From contig CAMOUL010000007.1 of NCBI GenBank assembly GCA_946626605.1, forward strand, positions 1-64,000: a DNA stretch of 64,000 nucleotides, given 5' to 3'. Source of the DNA: an uncultured Bacteroidales bacterium (lineage in GTDB: Bacteria > Bacteroidota > Bacteroidia > Bacteroidales > Paludibacteraceae). Below are positions 53,423 through 63,472 of the stretch, piece after piece (position 1 is the first letter of the stretch; every line of letters begins with the position of its first letter). Made by a program: the position numbers and the translations under genes. The notes below the pieces were generated by a model that had not been told where the DNA came from, did no database searches, and saw only the letters and a program-made list of their open reading frames with translations.

Positions 53423-54697
53423 TTACTCAATGATTCGCGGAGCAGGTATCTCTTTACCTTGACAGAAACGATGCGTCAACTGCCGATCGTCGCCCAAGTA
53501 GATATAGCGCTCCAAACGATGTTGAATCGAGTAGTTATCGAAGTTCAAATCGCTATCGTCCACTACCAACGCATCGAACGCATAACCCGGTTCAAACGAA
53601 CCCACTTTGCCGAAGAACGAACCACCCGACTTAGTCGCCAGATAGAAGGCTTCGCTCAACGACAAGAAAGCCTCTTTATGTCCGCCATGCACCCATTTCA
53701 TCTTCGACATTTGAAGCGTATAATGAATCACACGGAAGATCGAGAAACCACTACCTGCCGATACATCCGATCCCAGAGCTACAGGAACACCTGCCGACAA
53801 GAAACGACGGATCGGCGCGATACCTGAACCGAGATTGCAATTGGACGTCGGACAGTGAACCGCAAAGACCCCATTCTTACGCATCAGTTCAAACTCCTCA
53901 CCCGAGGTATAGCAGCAGTGTGCCATAAGGGTCGGTGTCTGACCGAACATATTATATCGCAGATACGCATCGCCGTAACAAGTGGACTCCGGCTCCAGTT
54001 CTGCTACCCATGCAATCTCCGATTGATTCTCACTCAAGTGCGATTGGACGGGCAGTTTGTATTCGTTAGCCAATTCACCCAGCGCGGTCATCATTTCAGG
54101 CGTACAACTCGGAATGAAACGCGGGGTGACGATCGCAGAGATCAACGGCATATTCTTCGTATGCTCCATCACGCGCTTCGTTCCCTCTACGGCTTCTTCC
54201 ACCGTGTTACTCAAGGTGTCGGGACCGTTGCGATCCATGCCCACAAGACCTACCATTCCGCCTAAACCGGCTTCGTTCAGCAGGTCCGCCAAGAGACAGG
54301 TTGCTTCCGGGTGAATAGTAGCGAAGATCGCTGCACGCATCGTACCCATCTTCCAAAGATCGCGTACAAAACGACGGTACATCTTCTCCGCATAGCCGAT
54401 ATCTTTGTATTTCGTTTCCTCCGGGAAGGTATAGGCGTTGAGCCAAGGCAGTAACTCCAGGTCCATCGCAATACCTAAGTTACGATACTGCGGTGCGTGC
54501 ACATGCAGGTCATTCATGGCCGGCATCAACAAACGATCGCCAAAGTCAATAACTCGTTCATTGGCATACTGCTCGGGCAAAGTCTGATACGTATCCACTA
54601 CGTTGCCATCGTCTCCGACTACAACATACCCGTGCTCCAACACTTTAAACGCTTCCGGCGTAGGGGTGAACAGAATGTTCGCTCTGTAGATTTTCAT
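53423..54697 (-). CDS. guaD: Guanine deaminase (amidohydrolase)
   Basis: 424 residues. Metal-dependent hydrolase that turns guanine into xanthine. Metal ligands and motifs: NDLHVHAPQYRN, VQSHLSENQSEIAW, LMAHCCYTSGEE, LGSDVSAGSGFS. Three bases separate it from lplA and two from the GtrA-like gene, so it is cotranscribed. Length fits the bacterial family. Confidence 0.92.
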   Translation of the reverse strand: MKIYRANILFTPTPEAFKVLEHGYVVVGDDGNVVDTYQTLPEQYANERVIDFGDRLLMPAMNDLHVHAPQYRNLGIAMDLELLPWLNAYTFPEETKYKDIGYAEKMYRRFVRDLWKMGTMRAAIFATIHPEATCLLADLLNEAGLGGMVGLVGMDRNGPDTLSNTVEEAVEGTKRVMEHTKNMPLISAIVTPRFIPSCTPEMMTALGELANEYKLPVQSHLSENQSEIAWVAELEPESTCYGDAYLRYNMFGQTPTLMAHCCYTSGEEFELMRKNGVFAVHCPTSNCNLGSGIAPIRRFLSAGVPVALGSDVSAGSGFSIFRVIHYTLQMSKMKWVHGGHKEAFLSLSEAFYLATKSGGSFFGKVGSFEPGYAFDALVVDDSDLNFDNYSIQHRLERYIYLGDDRQLTHRFCQGKEIPAPRIIE

Positions 54698-54699
54698 GA

Positions 54700-55140
54700 T
54701 TATTGAGGATTTTGTGTTTCTTCTTTTTTCTTAAAAAACAATAAGCATAAGAGGTAATTGATACATCCGCCGATGAAGATGACCGCGAAGCTGATATAAT
54801 CATCCCGCCATTCGGGGAACGCAGCCAAAGCCAACGGCAATAAACCGAACTGTACGCCTACGTTCACCACACGCGCCAGCAGAAAACCACTCGCGTTCTT
54901 CAAATCGGGTTGGGTACCAAAGGTATACCAATTCGAGAAGAGATAATTCGGAACCATCTCTATCGCATAGCCGATACCAAACGCCACGTAATACAGCACC
55001 GAACCCTTCTCCGGATGCGACAGGAAATACAGCGCAGCCATAAAGAACCAGGTCTGCAACACCGCTCCTGTCGTACCCACTATAAGAAACCGCACTGCCG
55101 TACGAATCTTATGTGGCAAATAACTGGTTAATAGTCGCAT
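54700..55140 (-). CDS. GtrA-family membrane protein
   Basis: 146 residues with four predicted transmembrane helices and family motifs FLIVGTTGAVLQTWFF and NYLFSNWYTFG. GtrA-like proteins help move lipid-linked sugars or act with glycosyltransferases. The partner is not in the window. Confidence 0.88.
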   Translation of the reverse strand: MRLLTSYLPHKIRTAVRFLIVGTTGAVLQTWFFMAALYFLSHPEKGSVLYYVAFGIGYAIEMVPNYLFSNWYTFGTQPDLKNASGFLLARVVNVGVQFGLLPLALAAFPEWRDDYISFAVIFIGGCINYLLCLLFFKKKEETQNPQ

Positions 55141-55201
55141 ATACGTTCAATATACCTCTTACTCGATTCTCTCTCGTTAGTGTGTCGCCAGTCTGATTTG
55201 C

Positions 55202-57817
55202 TTATTGCAGGGCGGCGAGTAACTCATCCATAGCGGCCTGAAGACCTTTCACATCGCGACCTCCTGCTGTAGCCATCCAGGGTTGACCTCCTCCGCCGCC
55301 TTGGATATTCTTAGCGGCCGACTTAATCATCGCACCTGCATTCTTTCCTGCGTCTACCAGAGGCTGACTGAGGAAGACTGCAATCGTCGGTTTACCATCG
55401 CATTCAATCGCAGCCAATACTGCGAACTTCACATCCGTGAACTTACCGCGCAGCAAAGGCAATACACCGCGTAACAACTCCGGGTTGCCTTCGCCTTGCA
55501 AACGAACCAACTTGATATCGCCAAAGTCCTCCGCCCGATCAATCAGTTCATCGCGATAATGCACGACCTTCTCAGCCATGAACTGCTCGACCTGTTTCTT
55601 GAGCGCAGCGTTCTCGTCGATGAACTTATGAATGGCTCCCGCCAGATCGGGTGCATTGTTAAAGAGCGACTTCAGCCCGTTCAGCGTATCTTGCGCCATG
55701 TAATAGAGCTCATCCGCCTTGGCTGCAGTAACCGCCTCGATACGACGAATACCGGCAGCAATACTAGTCTCCATCAGAATACGTACACAGCCGATTTTAC
55801 CGGTCGAAGACACATGGCATCCACCACAAAGTTCGACAGAAGGACCATATTTGATCACACGTACATCGTCCCCGTATTTCTCTCCGAAGAGCGCCATGGC
55901 CCCCAATGCTTTCGCCTCAGCAATCGGCATATGACGATGCTCCTCCAGATGAATATCCTGACGGATGAGGCTGTTGGCCAATATCTCCACTTGACGCAAC
56001 TCTTCCGGCGTTACTTTCTGGAAGTGCGAGAAGTCAAAACGCAAACTGTCCGGTGTTACGAGCGAACCCTTCTGCTCTACGTGTTTACCCAGCACTTCGC
56101 GCAGCGCATAGTGCAGGATGTGCGTAGCCGAGTGGTTGCACATAATAGCCTGACGACGCGCTGCATCCACTTCTGCGACAAATGTAGCCCCAGGTTCACT
56201 CGGCAGTTCAGCCAGAATATGTACGGGCAAGTTATTCTCTCGCTTACAATCTACAACTTTAAACTCCAAACTTTCAACTTTCAACTTTCCGGTGTCTCCA
56301 ACCTCACCGCCCATCTCGGCATAGAACGGCGTCTTATTGAGCACAACTTGGTAGAAACTTTTGCCTTTCTGGCTCACCTGACGGTAACGAAGAATCTTGG
56401 TCTCGCACGCTAAAGTGTCATATCCCACAAACTCCGTTTCGCCTTCTTCCAATACCGTCCAGTCGCCTAAGTCCTGTTTATTGGCCTCACGACCCATCGA
56501 TTTCTGGTGTTCAAGCGCTTTGTTATACTCCTCTTCATTGGTCGTGAATCCGTTCTCACGAAGAATCAGTTCCGTCAAGTCAAGCGGGAAACCGTACGTA
56601 TCTTTGAGCGTGAATACATCCACTCCGCTGATCTCTGTCTTACCTGCTCTGCGGGCTTCGTCCATCAGTTTATCCAACAGACCGATACCCTTGTCCAAGG
56701 TACGCAGGAAGGCTTCTTCCTCGGATTTGATAACCGGAGTGATCTGTGCCTCTTGTTGCCCCAACTCCGGATAGGCCTCACCCATGTCTGCGATGAGCTG
56801 CGGCACGAGCTGATAGAGGAAAGCCGAACGCATATTGAGGAAGGTATAACCGTAACGAACGGCACGACGGAGAATACGACGAATGACATAACCCGCTTTC
56901 TCGTTGCCTGGCAACTGACCGTCCGTAATAGCAAACGCTATCGTACGGATATGATCCGCAATCACGCGCATCGCGACATCAGTCTTCTCATCCTTACCGT
57001 ATTCGCAACCGCAGATAGCGCCTATCTTCTTCAGCATCGGCTGGAACACATCTGTGTCGTAGTTCGAGGTCTTGCCCTGAATCGTTCGAACCAGACGCTC
57101 GAAGCCCATTCCCGTATCAATCACTTTCTTTGCAAGCGGCTCCAACGATCCGTCCGCTTTGCGGTTATATTGCATGAAGACAATATTCCAAATCTCAATC
57201 ACTTGCGGGTGATCTTTGTTCACCAACTCACGTCCGGGCACTTGCGCGCGCTCTTCCGCACTACGACTGTCTACGTGGATCTCACTACACGGACCACAAG
57301 GACCCGTATCGCCCATTTCCCAAAAGTTATCATGTTTGTTGCCGTTCAGAATATGATCGGCCGGCAGGTGCTTGGCCCAGATCGAAGCGGCCTCGTCATC
57401 CCGACTCAAACCCTCTTCCGGCGAACCCTCAAAGACGGTTACATAGAGGTTACTCGGGTCGATCTTCAGCACATCCACAATATACTCCCATGCGAAATCA
57501 ATCGCTTCTTTCTTGAAGTAATCGCCGAACGACCAGTTGCCCAGCATTTCGAACATCGTGTGGTGATACGTATCGTGACCTACCTCTTCCAGGTCATTAT
57601 GTTTTCCGCTCACGCGCAGACACTTCTGACTGTCCGCTACGCGGGGGTATTTAATAGGGTCATTGCCCAAGATGATACCCTTCCACGGGTTCATTCCCGC
57701 ATTAGTAAACATCAGCGTGGGGTCATCTTTGATGACCATCGGCGCCGAGGGTACTACTTGATGACCCTTCGATGCCATAAAATCCAAAAAGGACTGTCTA
57801 ATCTCTTTACTTGTCAT
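55202..57817 (-). CDS. alaS: Alanine-tRNA ligase
   Basis: 871 residues. Class II synthetase core ([32 protein letters not shown]), editing domain with [14 protein letters not shown] and [13 protein letters not shown] zinc ligands, and the C-Ala end with [15 protein letters not shown] heptamer tract (56253-56290, AACTTTC-type units) encodes [13 protein letters not shown] in the editing domain surface. 12 bases after pdxA in the same operon. Confidence 0.97.
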   Translation of the reverse strand: MTSKEIRQSFLDFMASKGHQVVPSAPMVIKDDPTLMFTNAGMNPWKGIILGNDPIKYPRVADSQKCLRVSGKHNDLEEVGHDTYHHTMFEMLGNWSFGDYFKKEAIDFAWEYIVDVLKIDPSNLYVTVFEGSPEEGLSRDDEAASIWAKHLPADHILNGNKHDNFWEMGDTGPCGPCSEIHVDSRSAEERAQVPGRELVNKDHPQVIEIWNIVFMQYNRKADGSLEPLAKKVIDTGMGFERLVRTIQGKTSNYDTDVFQPMLKKIGAICGCEYGKDEKTDVAMRVIADHIRTIAFAITDGQLPGNEKAGYVIRRILRRAVRYGYTFLNMRSAFLYQLVPQLIADMGEAYPELGQQEAQITPVIKSEEEAFLRTLDKGIGLLDKLMDEARRAGKTEISGVDVFTLKDTYGFPLDLTELILRENGFTTNEEEYNKALEHQKSMGREANKQDLGDWTVLEEGETEFVGYDTLACETKILRYRQVSQKGKSFYQVVLNKTPFYAEMGGEVGDTGKLKVESLEFKVVDCKRENNLPVHILAELPSEPGATFVAEVDAARRQAIMCNHSATHILHYALREVLGKHVEQKGSLVTPDSLRFDFSHFQKVTPEELRQVEILANSLIRQDIHLEEHRHMPIAEAKALGAMALFGEKYGDDVRVIKYGPSVELCGGCHVSSTGKIGCVRILMETSIAAGIRRIEAVTAAKADELYYMAQDTLNGLKSLFNNAPDLAGAIHKFIDENAALKKQVEQFMAEKVVHYRDELIDRAEDFGDIKLVRLQGEGNPELLRGVLPLLRGKFTDVKFAVLAAIECDGKPTIAVFLSQPLVDAGKNAGAMIKSAAKNIQGGGGGQPWMATAGGRDVKGLQAAMDELLAALQ

Positions 57818-57829
57818 TATCGTTATTTG

Positions 57830-58954
57830 CTATTTATCATTCGCACCATTTTCACCATTCGCACCATTATTAAACCGGTTTCCACCTGTCGTGGTCTTGA
57901 AGTCGATGAACTCGCGACGAGGTTTGCCTTCTCCGTCCCCACGTACGATGAACGGCAACGGATTAGCGGTCAACGCATCGTATTCTTCGCGTTGACGCAA
58001 CACATCGATCGCCATAAATAGCGCATTGCGCATCGAGCGCTCATCGGCTTGGTTCTTACCGGCGATATCGTAACCCGTACCATGATCGGGTGAAGTACGC
58101 ACGATGGATAGACCCGCTGTGTAGTTCACGCCCGTCATATCCAAGGTCTTGAACGGAATCAAACCCTGGTCATGATACATCGCCAGAACCGCATCGAAAT
58201 GGGTGAAACGACCTGAACCGAAGAATCCGTCCGCCGCATATGGACCAAACGCCCAGATACCTTGCTCATTCGCTTTCGCAATAGCCGGCATGATAATCGT
58301 CTCTTCCTCTTTTCCCAACAAACCGGCATCTCCTGCATGAGGATTCAATGCCAAAACGGCAATACGCGGTTTCTCCAATCCAAAGTCGCGTTTCAGAGAA
58401 CGGTTCAACAAGGTCAGTTTCGCGATAATACGCTCTTCCGTTATCTGAGCCGGTATATCCGCCAAGGCCACGTGGTTGCAAACCAAGGCCACACGCAAAT
58501 TGCCCGCGCAAAGCATCATTAACTGCTCTCCTCCAAACTGTTCTGCCAACCACTCCGTATGGCCGCCATGCAGCGCTTCTTTGTTAATCGGCGCAGTTAC
58601 TAAGGCTTGTACTTTCCCTGCCTTCAGGTCCCTGCAAGCCCGTTCCAACGATGCTTTCGCCGCCTTATTGGCTTCCTGAGAAGCACTACCTAATGCCACC
58701 GGTAAGTTATCGGTATAGCAGGAGATGAGGTTCAGACGACCGTCCTTTGCCTGCTCCGGCGTGTCGATGATATTCCAGGTGATATTACGATAGTCCTCAC
58801 TCAGCGTCTGGATATGATGCTTCGCTACGGCGGCATTACCGTAAACCACCGGACGCATGATCTCAAACACATAGCCGTTCAGCAGCGCTTTGATGATCAC
58901 TTCGTATCCTACGCCATTCGTATCACCGGCTGTTATTGCTACTATAGGTTTCAT
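57830..58954 (-). CDS. pdxA: 4-hydroxythreonine-4-phosphate dehydrogenase
   Basis: 374 residues, the enzyme for the oxidation step of the DXP-dependent pyridoxal phosphate route. Start MKPIVAITAGDTNGVGYEVI, APINKEALHGGHTEW with metal-binding His, and AMYHDQGLIPFKTL. The C-terminus ends in NNGANGENGANDK, a low-complexity tail from AATGGTGCG-like units similar to those in valS. Overlaps the nitroreductase gene by 32 bases. Confidence 0.93.
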   Translation of the reverse strand: MKPIVAITAGDTNGVGYEVIIKALLNGYVFEIMRPVVYGNAAVAKHHIQTLSEDYRNITWNIIDTPEQAKDGRLNLISCYTDNLPVALGSASQEANKAAKASLERACRDLKAGKVQALVTAPINKEALHGGHTEWLAEQFGGEQLMMLCAGNLRVALVCNHVALADIPAQITEERIIAKLTLLNRSLKRDFGLEKPRIAVLALNPHAGDAGLLGKEEETIIMPAIAKANEQGIWAFGPYAADGFFGSGRFTHFDAVLAMYHDQGLIPFKTLDMTGVNYTAGLSIVRTSPDHGTGYDIAGKNQADERSMRNALFMAIDVLRQREEYDALTANPLPFIVRGDGEGKPRREFIDFKTTTGGNRFNNGANGENGANDK

Positions 58955-59453
58955 TATGTATCTTCTCGTATTTTAACTTTTCTAAATCATAATCCTTCCG
59001 CTCTTCATCCGGATAGCCCAACGAGATCACACACAGCACCGTTCTGTCCTCCGGAATCCCACAGAGACCCTTAACCAGTTCCTCCGCGCCTTCGCGTTGA
59101 TATACCTGACACCAACAGGCACCAAGTCCCTGCTCTGCAGCTGCTAACAATATGTGCTCCGCTGCTATCGCACCATCGGCCATCCACGTGTCACTCAGGC
59201 GGGTATCCAACACTACCACAACAGCCGCCATAGCCGTCTCGAACATCTGACTTCCGTACGTTCGACAACTCGCCATTGGACGCAACTTCGCCTCGTCGCG
59301 CACTACCACAAACTCCCATGGATTGGTGCGCTTGGACGACGGAGACATCAACGCGCAGCGCAGAAGATAATCTATCTTCTCCTGCTCCACAGGCTGATTC
59401 GTATACTTACGAATCGAACGTCTACGTTGGCATAATTCTATAAATGAGTCCAT
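58923..59453 (-). CDS. Nitroreductase-family flavoprotein
   Basis: 176 residues. RRRSIRKYTNQPVEQEKIDY, MSPSSKRTNPWEFVVV and DGAIAAEHILLAAAEQGLGA are typical for the FMN-binding fold. First gene of the eight-gene minus-strand operon; the substrate is unknown. The 3' end overlaps pdxA. Confidence 0.9.
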   Translation of the reverse strand: MDSFIELCQRRRSIRKYTNQPVEQEKIDYLLRCALMSPSSKRTNPWEFVVVRDEAKLRPMASCRTYGSQMFETAMAAVVVVLDTRLSDTWMADGAIAAEHILLAAAEQGLGACWCQVYQREGAEELVKGLCGIPEDRTVLCVISLGYPDEERKDYDLEKLKYEKIHNETYSSNNSR

Positions 59454-59470
59454 AAATATCCAAATTAGCG

Positions 59471-59480
59471 TGCAAAGATA
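59471..59480 (-). promoter_or_regulatory. -7 box of the minus-strand operon
   Basis: TATCTTTGCA on the minus strand, 18 bases before the nitroreductase start. Confidence 0.75.
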
Positions 59481-59514
59481 CTACTTTTTTCTGACATATG
59501 CAAACAAAATACAA

Positions 59515-59542
59515 AAAAAGAGCCCCAAAGGGCTCGTTTTTG
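59515..59542. terminator. Hairpin between divergent promoters
   Basis: GAGCCC-caaa-GGGCTC flanked by A7 on the left and T5 on the right, so it can end transcription on either strand. It is unusual between two divergent promoters and may shield them from each other. Confidence 0.6.
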
Positions 59543-59593
59543 GCTGCAAGTAAGAAAATATCTCGTTTTTTTGGATAATTGCAAAAAAAAGTG

Positions 59594-59604
59594 TAACTTT
59601 GCAG
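59594..59604 (+). promoter_or_regulatory. -7 box of pepP
   Basis: TAACTTTGCAG, 17 bases before the ATG. Confidence 0.8.
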
Positions 59605-59620
59605 CCAAATTGGAAGTATT

Positions 59621-61399
59621 ATGAATGTATTAGAACGTTTAGCTGCCTTGCGCGCAGCGATGAAAGAAGCAAAGGTAGCAGCATATGTTGTGCCGGGAAA
59701 TGACCCGCACGCAAGTGAATATATGGCGTCACACTGGTGTGAGATGCAATGGTTGTCGGGCTTCAACGGAGAGTCCGGAACGATGGTGGTGACGACCGAC
59801 AAAGCGTTGCTTTGGACCGATAGTCGTTATTACCTGCAGGCCGGAATCGAACTAAAAGACTCTACCATCGAACTCATGCGCGAATCGGATATTGACTGTC
59901 CTTCCGTCGTGGATTGGCTGGCAGAGAATGTGCAAGGACTTGTGGGCGTCAATCCGGAGATGTTCTCGGTGAATGATTTTTCCGCTTGGAATGAGAAAAT
60001 AGCCCTTAAATCCATCGATCTCATCAAACCGCTTTGGATCGAAGGTCGTCCGGCTATTCCGGCAGATAAACTCTATCCCTACTCGGCTGATTTTGCGGGA
60101 GAAAGCGTAGAGTCCAAACTGGCGAGAATGAGAGAGAAATTAGTCGCTCTGCATGGCGATGCCATTATCGTGAGCGCATTGGACGAAATTGCCTGGCTAC
60201 TCAACATCCGCGGAAACGATGTAGAGTATAATCCGGTAGTCATCTCCTATGTCGTACTCGAAGCAGATAAATGTACGCTCTTCGTGGATGCGAATAAGAT
60301 CGATACGGTCGCTCGTAACTACCTGGATTTCAACAACATAGACATGCAACCGTACGAGGCAGTATTCGAGTATATCGCGCGCCTCAGCGGCACGGTTATC
60401 TTCGATGGAGCACGCGTCAATGAAGCGCTTTTCGAAGCTATTCCTGCAAACTGCAAGAAGATCAACACCAAGTCGCCGATTCTCATCGATAAGGCGCATA
60501 AGAATGCCGTTGAGTTAGAGGGGGAACGCATCGCCATGAGGCAGGATGCAGCAGCTCTCACGCGTTTCTTCAAATGGCTCGAAGAAGAGGCCTTCGCGAA
60601 CGGTAAGACACAAACGGAATGGGACCTCATGGAGAAACTGCATGCGTTCCGCGTCATGGGCGAGAACTTCGTAGAAGAATCTTTCGGAACAATTGCGGGT
60701 TACAAAGGCAATGGTGCTATTGTCCATTATGCCGCAACGAAGGACAACTGCGCGGAAGTCAAACCGGAAGGAATGCTCTTGCTTGATTCCGGAGGGCAGT
60801 ACCTGGACGGAACAACCGATATCACACGTACGGTATGGCTCGGCGGTGAGATTCCCACGCAGGCGAAGTTAGACTACACCTACGTCCTCAAAGGGCATAT
60901 AGCGCTCCAGACGGCTCGTTTCCCCAGAGGCACAAGAGGCAACCAGTTAGATGCCTTAGCCAAGCAGTTTATGTGGGAAGCAGGCATCACTTTCGGACAT
61001 GGTACGGGCCACGGCGTCGGCCATTTCTTAGGCTGCCATGAAGGTCCGCAGAACGTACGCACGGATAACAACCCCACTCCGCTCGAGGTAGGACATATCG
61101 TCTCTGACGAACCGGGTATCTATCGCACCGGTCAATGGGGCATCCGCACGGAGAACCTGATCACGGTCATCCCTGCCAAACAGACCGAAGCCACGACGAC
61201 CGAAGACGAATGGCTGACGTTCGAGACCCTCACGCTCTGTTTCTACGACACGAACCTCATAGACATGTCTCTCATGACCGATAAGGAGATCGCGTGGATC
61301 AACGCCTATCATGAGCGCGTCTATAAAGAAACAGCCCCCCTGCTGAACGCAGAAGAGGCTGCCTATCTTGCACGCAAATGTGCACCTATTCAACTTTAG
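59621..61399 (+). CDS. pepP: Xaa-Pro aminopeptidase (M24 family)
   Basis: 592 residues. Two creatinase-like N-terminal domains and the pita-bread domain with metal ligands: LLLDSGGQYLDGTTDITR, FGHGTGHGVGHFLGCHEGP, SDEPGIYRTGQWGIRTEN. It removes the N-terminal residue before proline in the cytoplasm. The 590-residue form, also found in eukaryotes, is usual for Bacteroidota. The end overlaps htpG by four bases, convergent. Confidence 0.94.
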   Translation: MNVLERLAALRAAMKEAKVAAYVVPGNDPHASEYMASHWCEMQWLSGFNGESGTMVVTTDKALLWTDSRYYLQAGIELKDSTIELMRESDIDCPSVVDWLAENVQGLVGVNPEMFSVNDFSAWNEKIALKSIDLIKPLWIEGRPAIPADKLYPYSADFAGESVESKLARMREKLVALHGDAIIVSALDEIAWLLNIRGNDVEYNPVVISYVVLEADKCTLFVDANKIDTVARNYLDFNNIDMQPYEAVFEYIARLSGTVIFDGARVNEALFEAIPANCKKINTKSPILIDKAHKNAVELEGERIAMRQDAAALTRFFKWLEEEAFANGKTQTEWDLMEKLHAFRVMGENFVEESFGTIAGYKGNGAIVHYAATKDNCAEVKPEGMLLLDSGGQYLDGTTDITRTVWLGGEIPTQAKLDYTYVLKGHIALQTARFPRGTRGNQLDALAKQFMWEAGITFGHGTGHGVGHFLGCHEGPQNVRTDNNPTPLEVGHIVSDEPGIYRTGQWGIRTENLITVIPAKQTEATTTEDEWLTFETLTLCFYDTNLIDMSLMTDKEIAWINAYHERVYKETAPLLNAEEAAYLARKCAPIQL

Positions 61400-63330
61400 A
61401 GAAGTTCTACGCTTCGGTTAACGAACTTCGCTAAGGCTTCGCCCTTGAGTTGACCGGACGCCAGTAGCGCGATGTCGATGAGTTGCTTGATACGCTCATC
61501 CTCATTCGCCAAAGAATAGACCGTTTTCACGACGGTCTCTTTCTTTCCGTCTTTCTCCACTTCTTCTTGAACCTCCTCGCTGGTCTCTTTTCCTACCAGC
61601 TCCTGAATAAGCGGGTGATTGGTGTTCACCACGAGGTTGTATTGGTCCGGCATCTGGCCGTAGAAGGACATTCCTTGCTGATGCGCCGCCATCTCTTTCA
61701 TTCGGCGCATAAACTCGTTCTGAGTCAGGAAGACAGGTAGTGCGTCAGCTGCAGCTGCTTCGCAGGTTACATAGTAACGCAGTTTGTCGGCATCACTCGG
61801 CAGCAATCCTTCAAACGCCTTCCGCAGCCCTTCTTTCTGTTCGTCGGAGTACGTATCTTTCGCCGTCTCTTCTTTCTTGATCAGGTTCTCAATCGTGTCG
61901 CTGTCCACACGTACGAAACGCAGTTTCTCGTTCTTTTGCTCCGCCTGTGACATACAATGAACGTCCAACTCGCCATCCTGCAGCAGCACGTCGTAACCTT
62001 TCGCTTTCGCACGCTCGATATAGGTATAGTTAGCGTCCGCATCCTGGGTATAAAGGATCACCATGTTACCATCCTTATCTACCTGATTCTCACGCACTTT
62101 ATCCTTGTATTCCTCGAGTGTGAAGTAGTCGCCGTTTAAGTTCTTGAGCAAGGCAAAGTCTTTCGCTTTCTCGTAGAACTTCTCATCGGTCAGCATACCG
62201 AACTGGATGAACATCTTGATATCATCCCATTTGGAAACAAAGTTCTCGCGGTCGTTCTTGAACATCTCTGCCAGTTTGTCAGCCACTTTCTTGGTGATAT
62301 AGCCGCTGATCTTCTTGACGTTGTTATCGCTCTGCAGGTAACTACGACTCACGTTCAGCGGAATATCCGGACTGTCGATGACGCCGTGCAGCAAGGTCAG
62401 GTACTCCGGCACGATGTTCTCCACCTCATCGGTCACATAGACCTGGTTGCAATAGAGTTGGATCTTGTTACGATGGACATCGAGGTTCGACTTGATCTTC
62501 GGGAAATAGAGGATACCCGTCAGGTTGAACGGATAGTCCACATTCAGATGGATATGGAAGAGCGGTTCGTCCATCTGCATCGGATAGAGTTCGTGGTAGA
62601 ACTTATCATAATCCTCATCCTTCAGGTCAGCCGGCTTACGGGTCCACGCGGGGTTAATATCGTTGATGATGTTCTCTTCGTCCAACTCGACCTCCTTACC
62701 GTCTTTCCACTCTTTCTTCTTACCGAACGCGATCTCTACCGGCAGGAACTTACAGTATTTCTTCAAAAGCCCTTCGATCGTCGCATCCTCGAGATATTGA
62801 CTGAACTCATCGTCGATATGCAGTACTACATCCGTTCCGCGCTCCGCTTTGATGGTATCCTCCATCGTATATTCCGGGTTGCCTTCGCAGCTCCAGTGAA
62901 CCGCCTTGGCGTCCTCTTGATACGAAAGCGAGAAGATCTCCACTTTCTTGCTCACCATGAAAGCCGAGTAGAAACCGAGACCGAAATGACCAATAATAGC
63001 CTCCGTGCGATCTTTGTATTTGTTTACAAACTCTTCCGCACCGGAGAATGCAATCTGGTTAATGAACTTATCTACCTCCTCAGCCGTCATGCCGATACCG
63101 TGATCACTTACGGTCAGGGTCTTCTTTTCCTTATTTATTGTAACGCGTACACGCGTATCACCCAAATCACCCTTTACTTCGCCTACCGAACTCAGGGTTT
63201 TCAACTTCTGCGTTGCATCCACGGCATTCGAGATCAACTCACGCAAGAAGATCTCATGGTCGGAATACAAAAATTTCTTAATCACGGGGAAGATGTTATC
63301 ACTCGTCACCCCAATATTTCCTTTTGCCAT
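61396..63330 (-). CDS. htpG: Molecular chaperone HtpG (Hsp90)
   Basis: 644 residues. GHKL ATPase domain: FLRELISNAVDATQKL, DHGIGMTAEEV, HFGLGFYSAFMV. Middle domain with NVSRSYLQSDNNVKKI, and the C-terminal dimerisation domain. Helps protein folding in the cytoplasm. A TATTTTTG -7 box on the minus strand lies at about 63424-63431. A heptamer tract (63340-63380) sits in the leader. Confidence 0.96.
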   Translation of the reverse strand: MAKGNIGVTSDNIFPVIKKFLYSDHEIFLRELISNAVDATQKLKTLSSVGEVKGDLGDTRVRVTINKEKKTLTVSDHGIGMTAEEVDKFINQIAFSGAEEFVNKYKDRTEAIIGHFGLGFYSAFMVSKKVEIFSLSYQEDAKAVHWSCEGNPEYTMEDTIKAERGTDVVLHIDDEFSQYLEDATIEGLLKKYCKFLPVEIAFGKKKEWKDGKEVELDEENIINDINPAWTRKPADLKDEDYDKFYHELYPMQMDEPLFHIHLNVDYPFNLTGILYFPKIKSNLDVHRNKIQLYCNQVYVTDEVENIVPEYLTLLHGVIDSPDIPLNVSRSYLQSDNNVKKISGYITKKVADKLAEMFKNDRENFVSKWDDIKMFIQFGMLTDEKFYEKAKDFALLKNLNGDYFTLEEYKDKVRENQVDKDGNMVILYTQDADANYTYIERAKAKGYDVLLQDGELDVHCMSQAEQKNEKLRFVRVDSDTIENLIKKEETAKDTYSDEQKEGLRKAFEGLLPSDADKLRYYVTCEAAAADALPVFLTQNEFMRRMKEMAAHQQGMSFYGQMPDQYNLVVNTNHPLIQELVGKETSEEVQEEVEKDGKKETVVKTVYSLANEDERIKQLIDIALLASGQLKGEALAKFVNRSVELL

Positions 63331-63455
63331 ATTAATTGTGTTTTAAAATTTTCAATTTTTCATTTATCAATTATCAATTCTTATGCCTCTACATAAATAT
63401 CTGCCAAATTGGCAGAAAAAGCACAAAAATATTTGCATATACCAAAAAAAAGTTG

Positions 63456-63465
63456 TACTTTTGCA
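63456..63465 (+). promoter_or_regulatory. -7 box of the outer-membrane protein gene
   Basis: TACTTTTGCA, eight bases before the ATG at 63473, leaving a very short leader. Confidence 0.7.
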
Positions 63466-63472
63466 CCCAGTT

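Noticed and set aside
56507..58021. 504-codon open frame antisense to alaS and pdxA
   Set aside because: It is a shadow of codon bias: Arg/His/Ile-rich, no family features, while both genes on the other strand are clear.
62386..63396. 336-codon open frame antisense to htpG
   Set aside because: Same reason; Hsp90 on the minus strand is certain.
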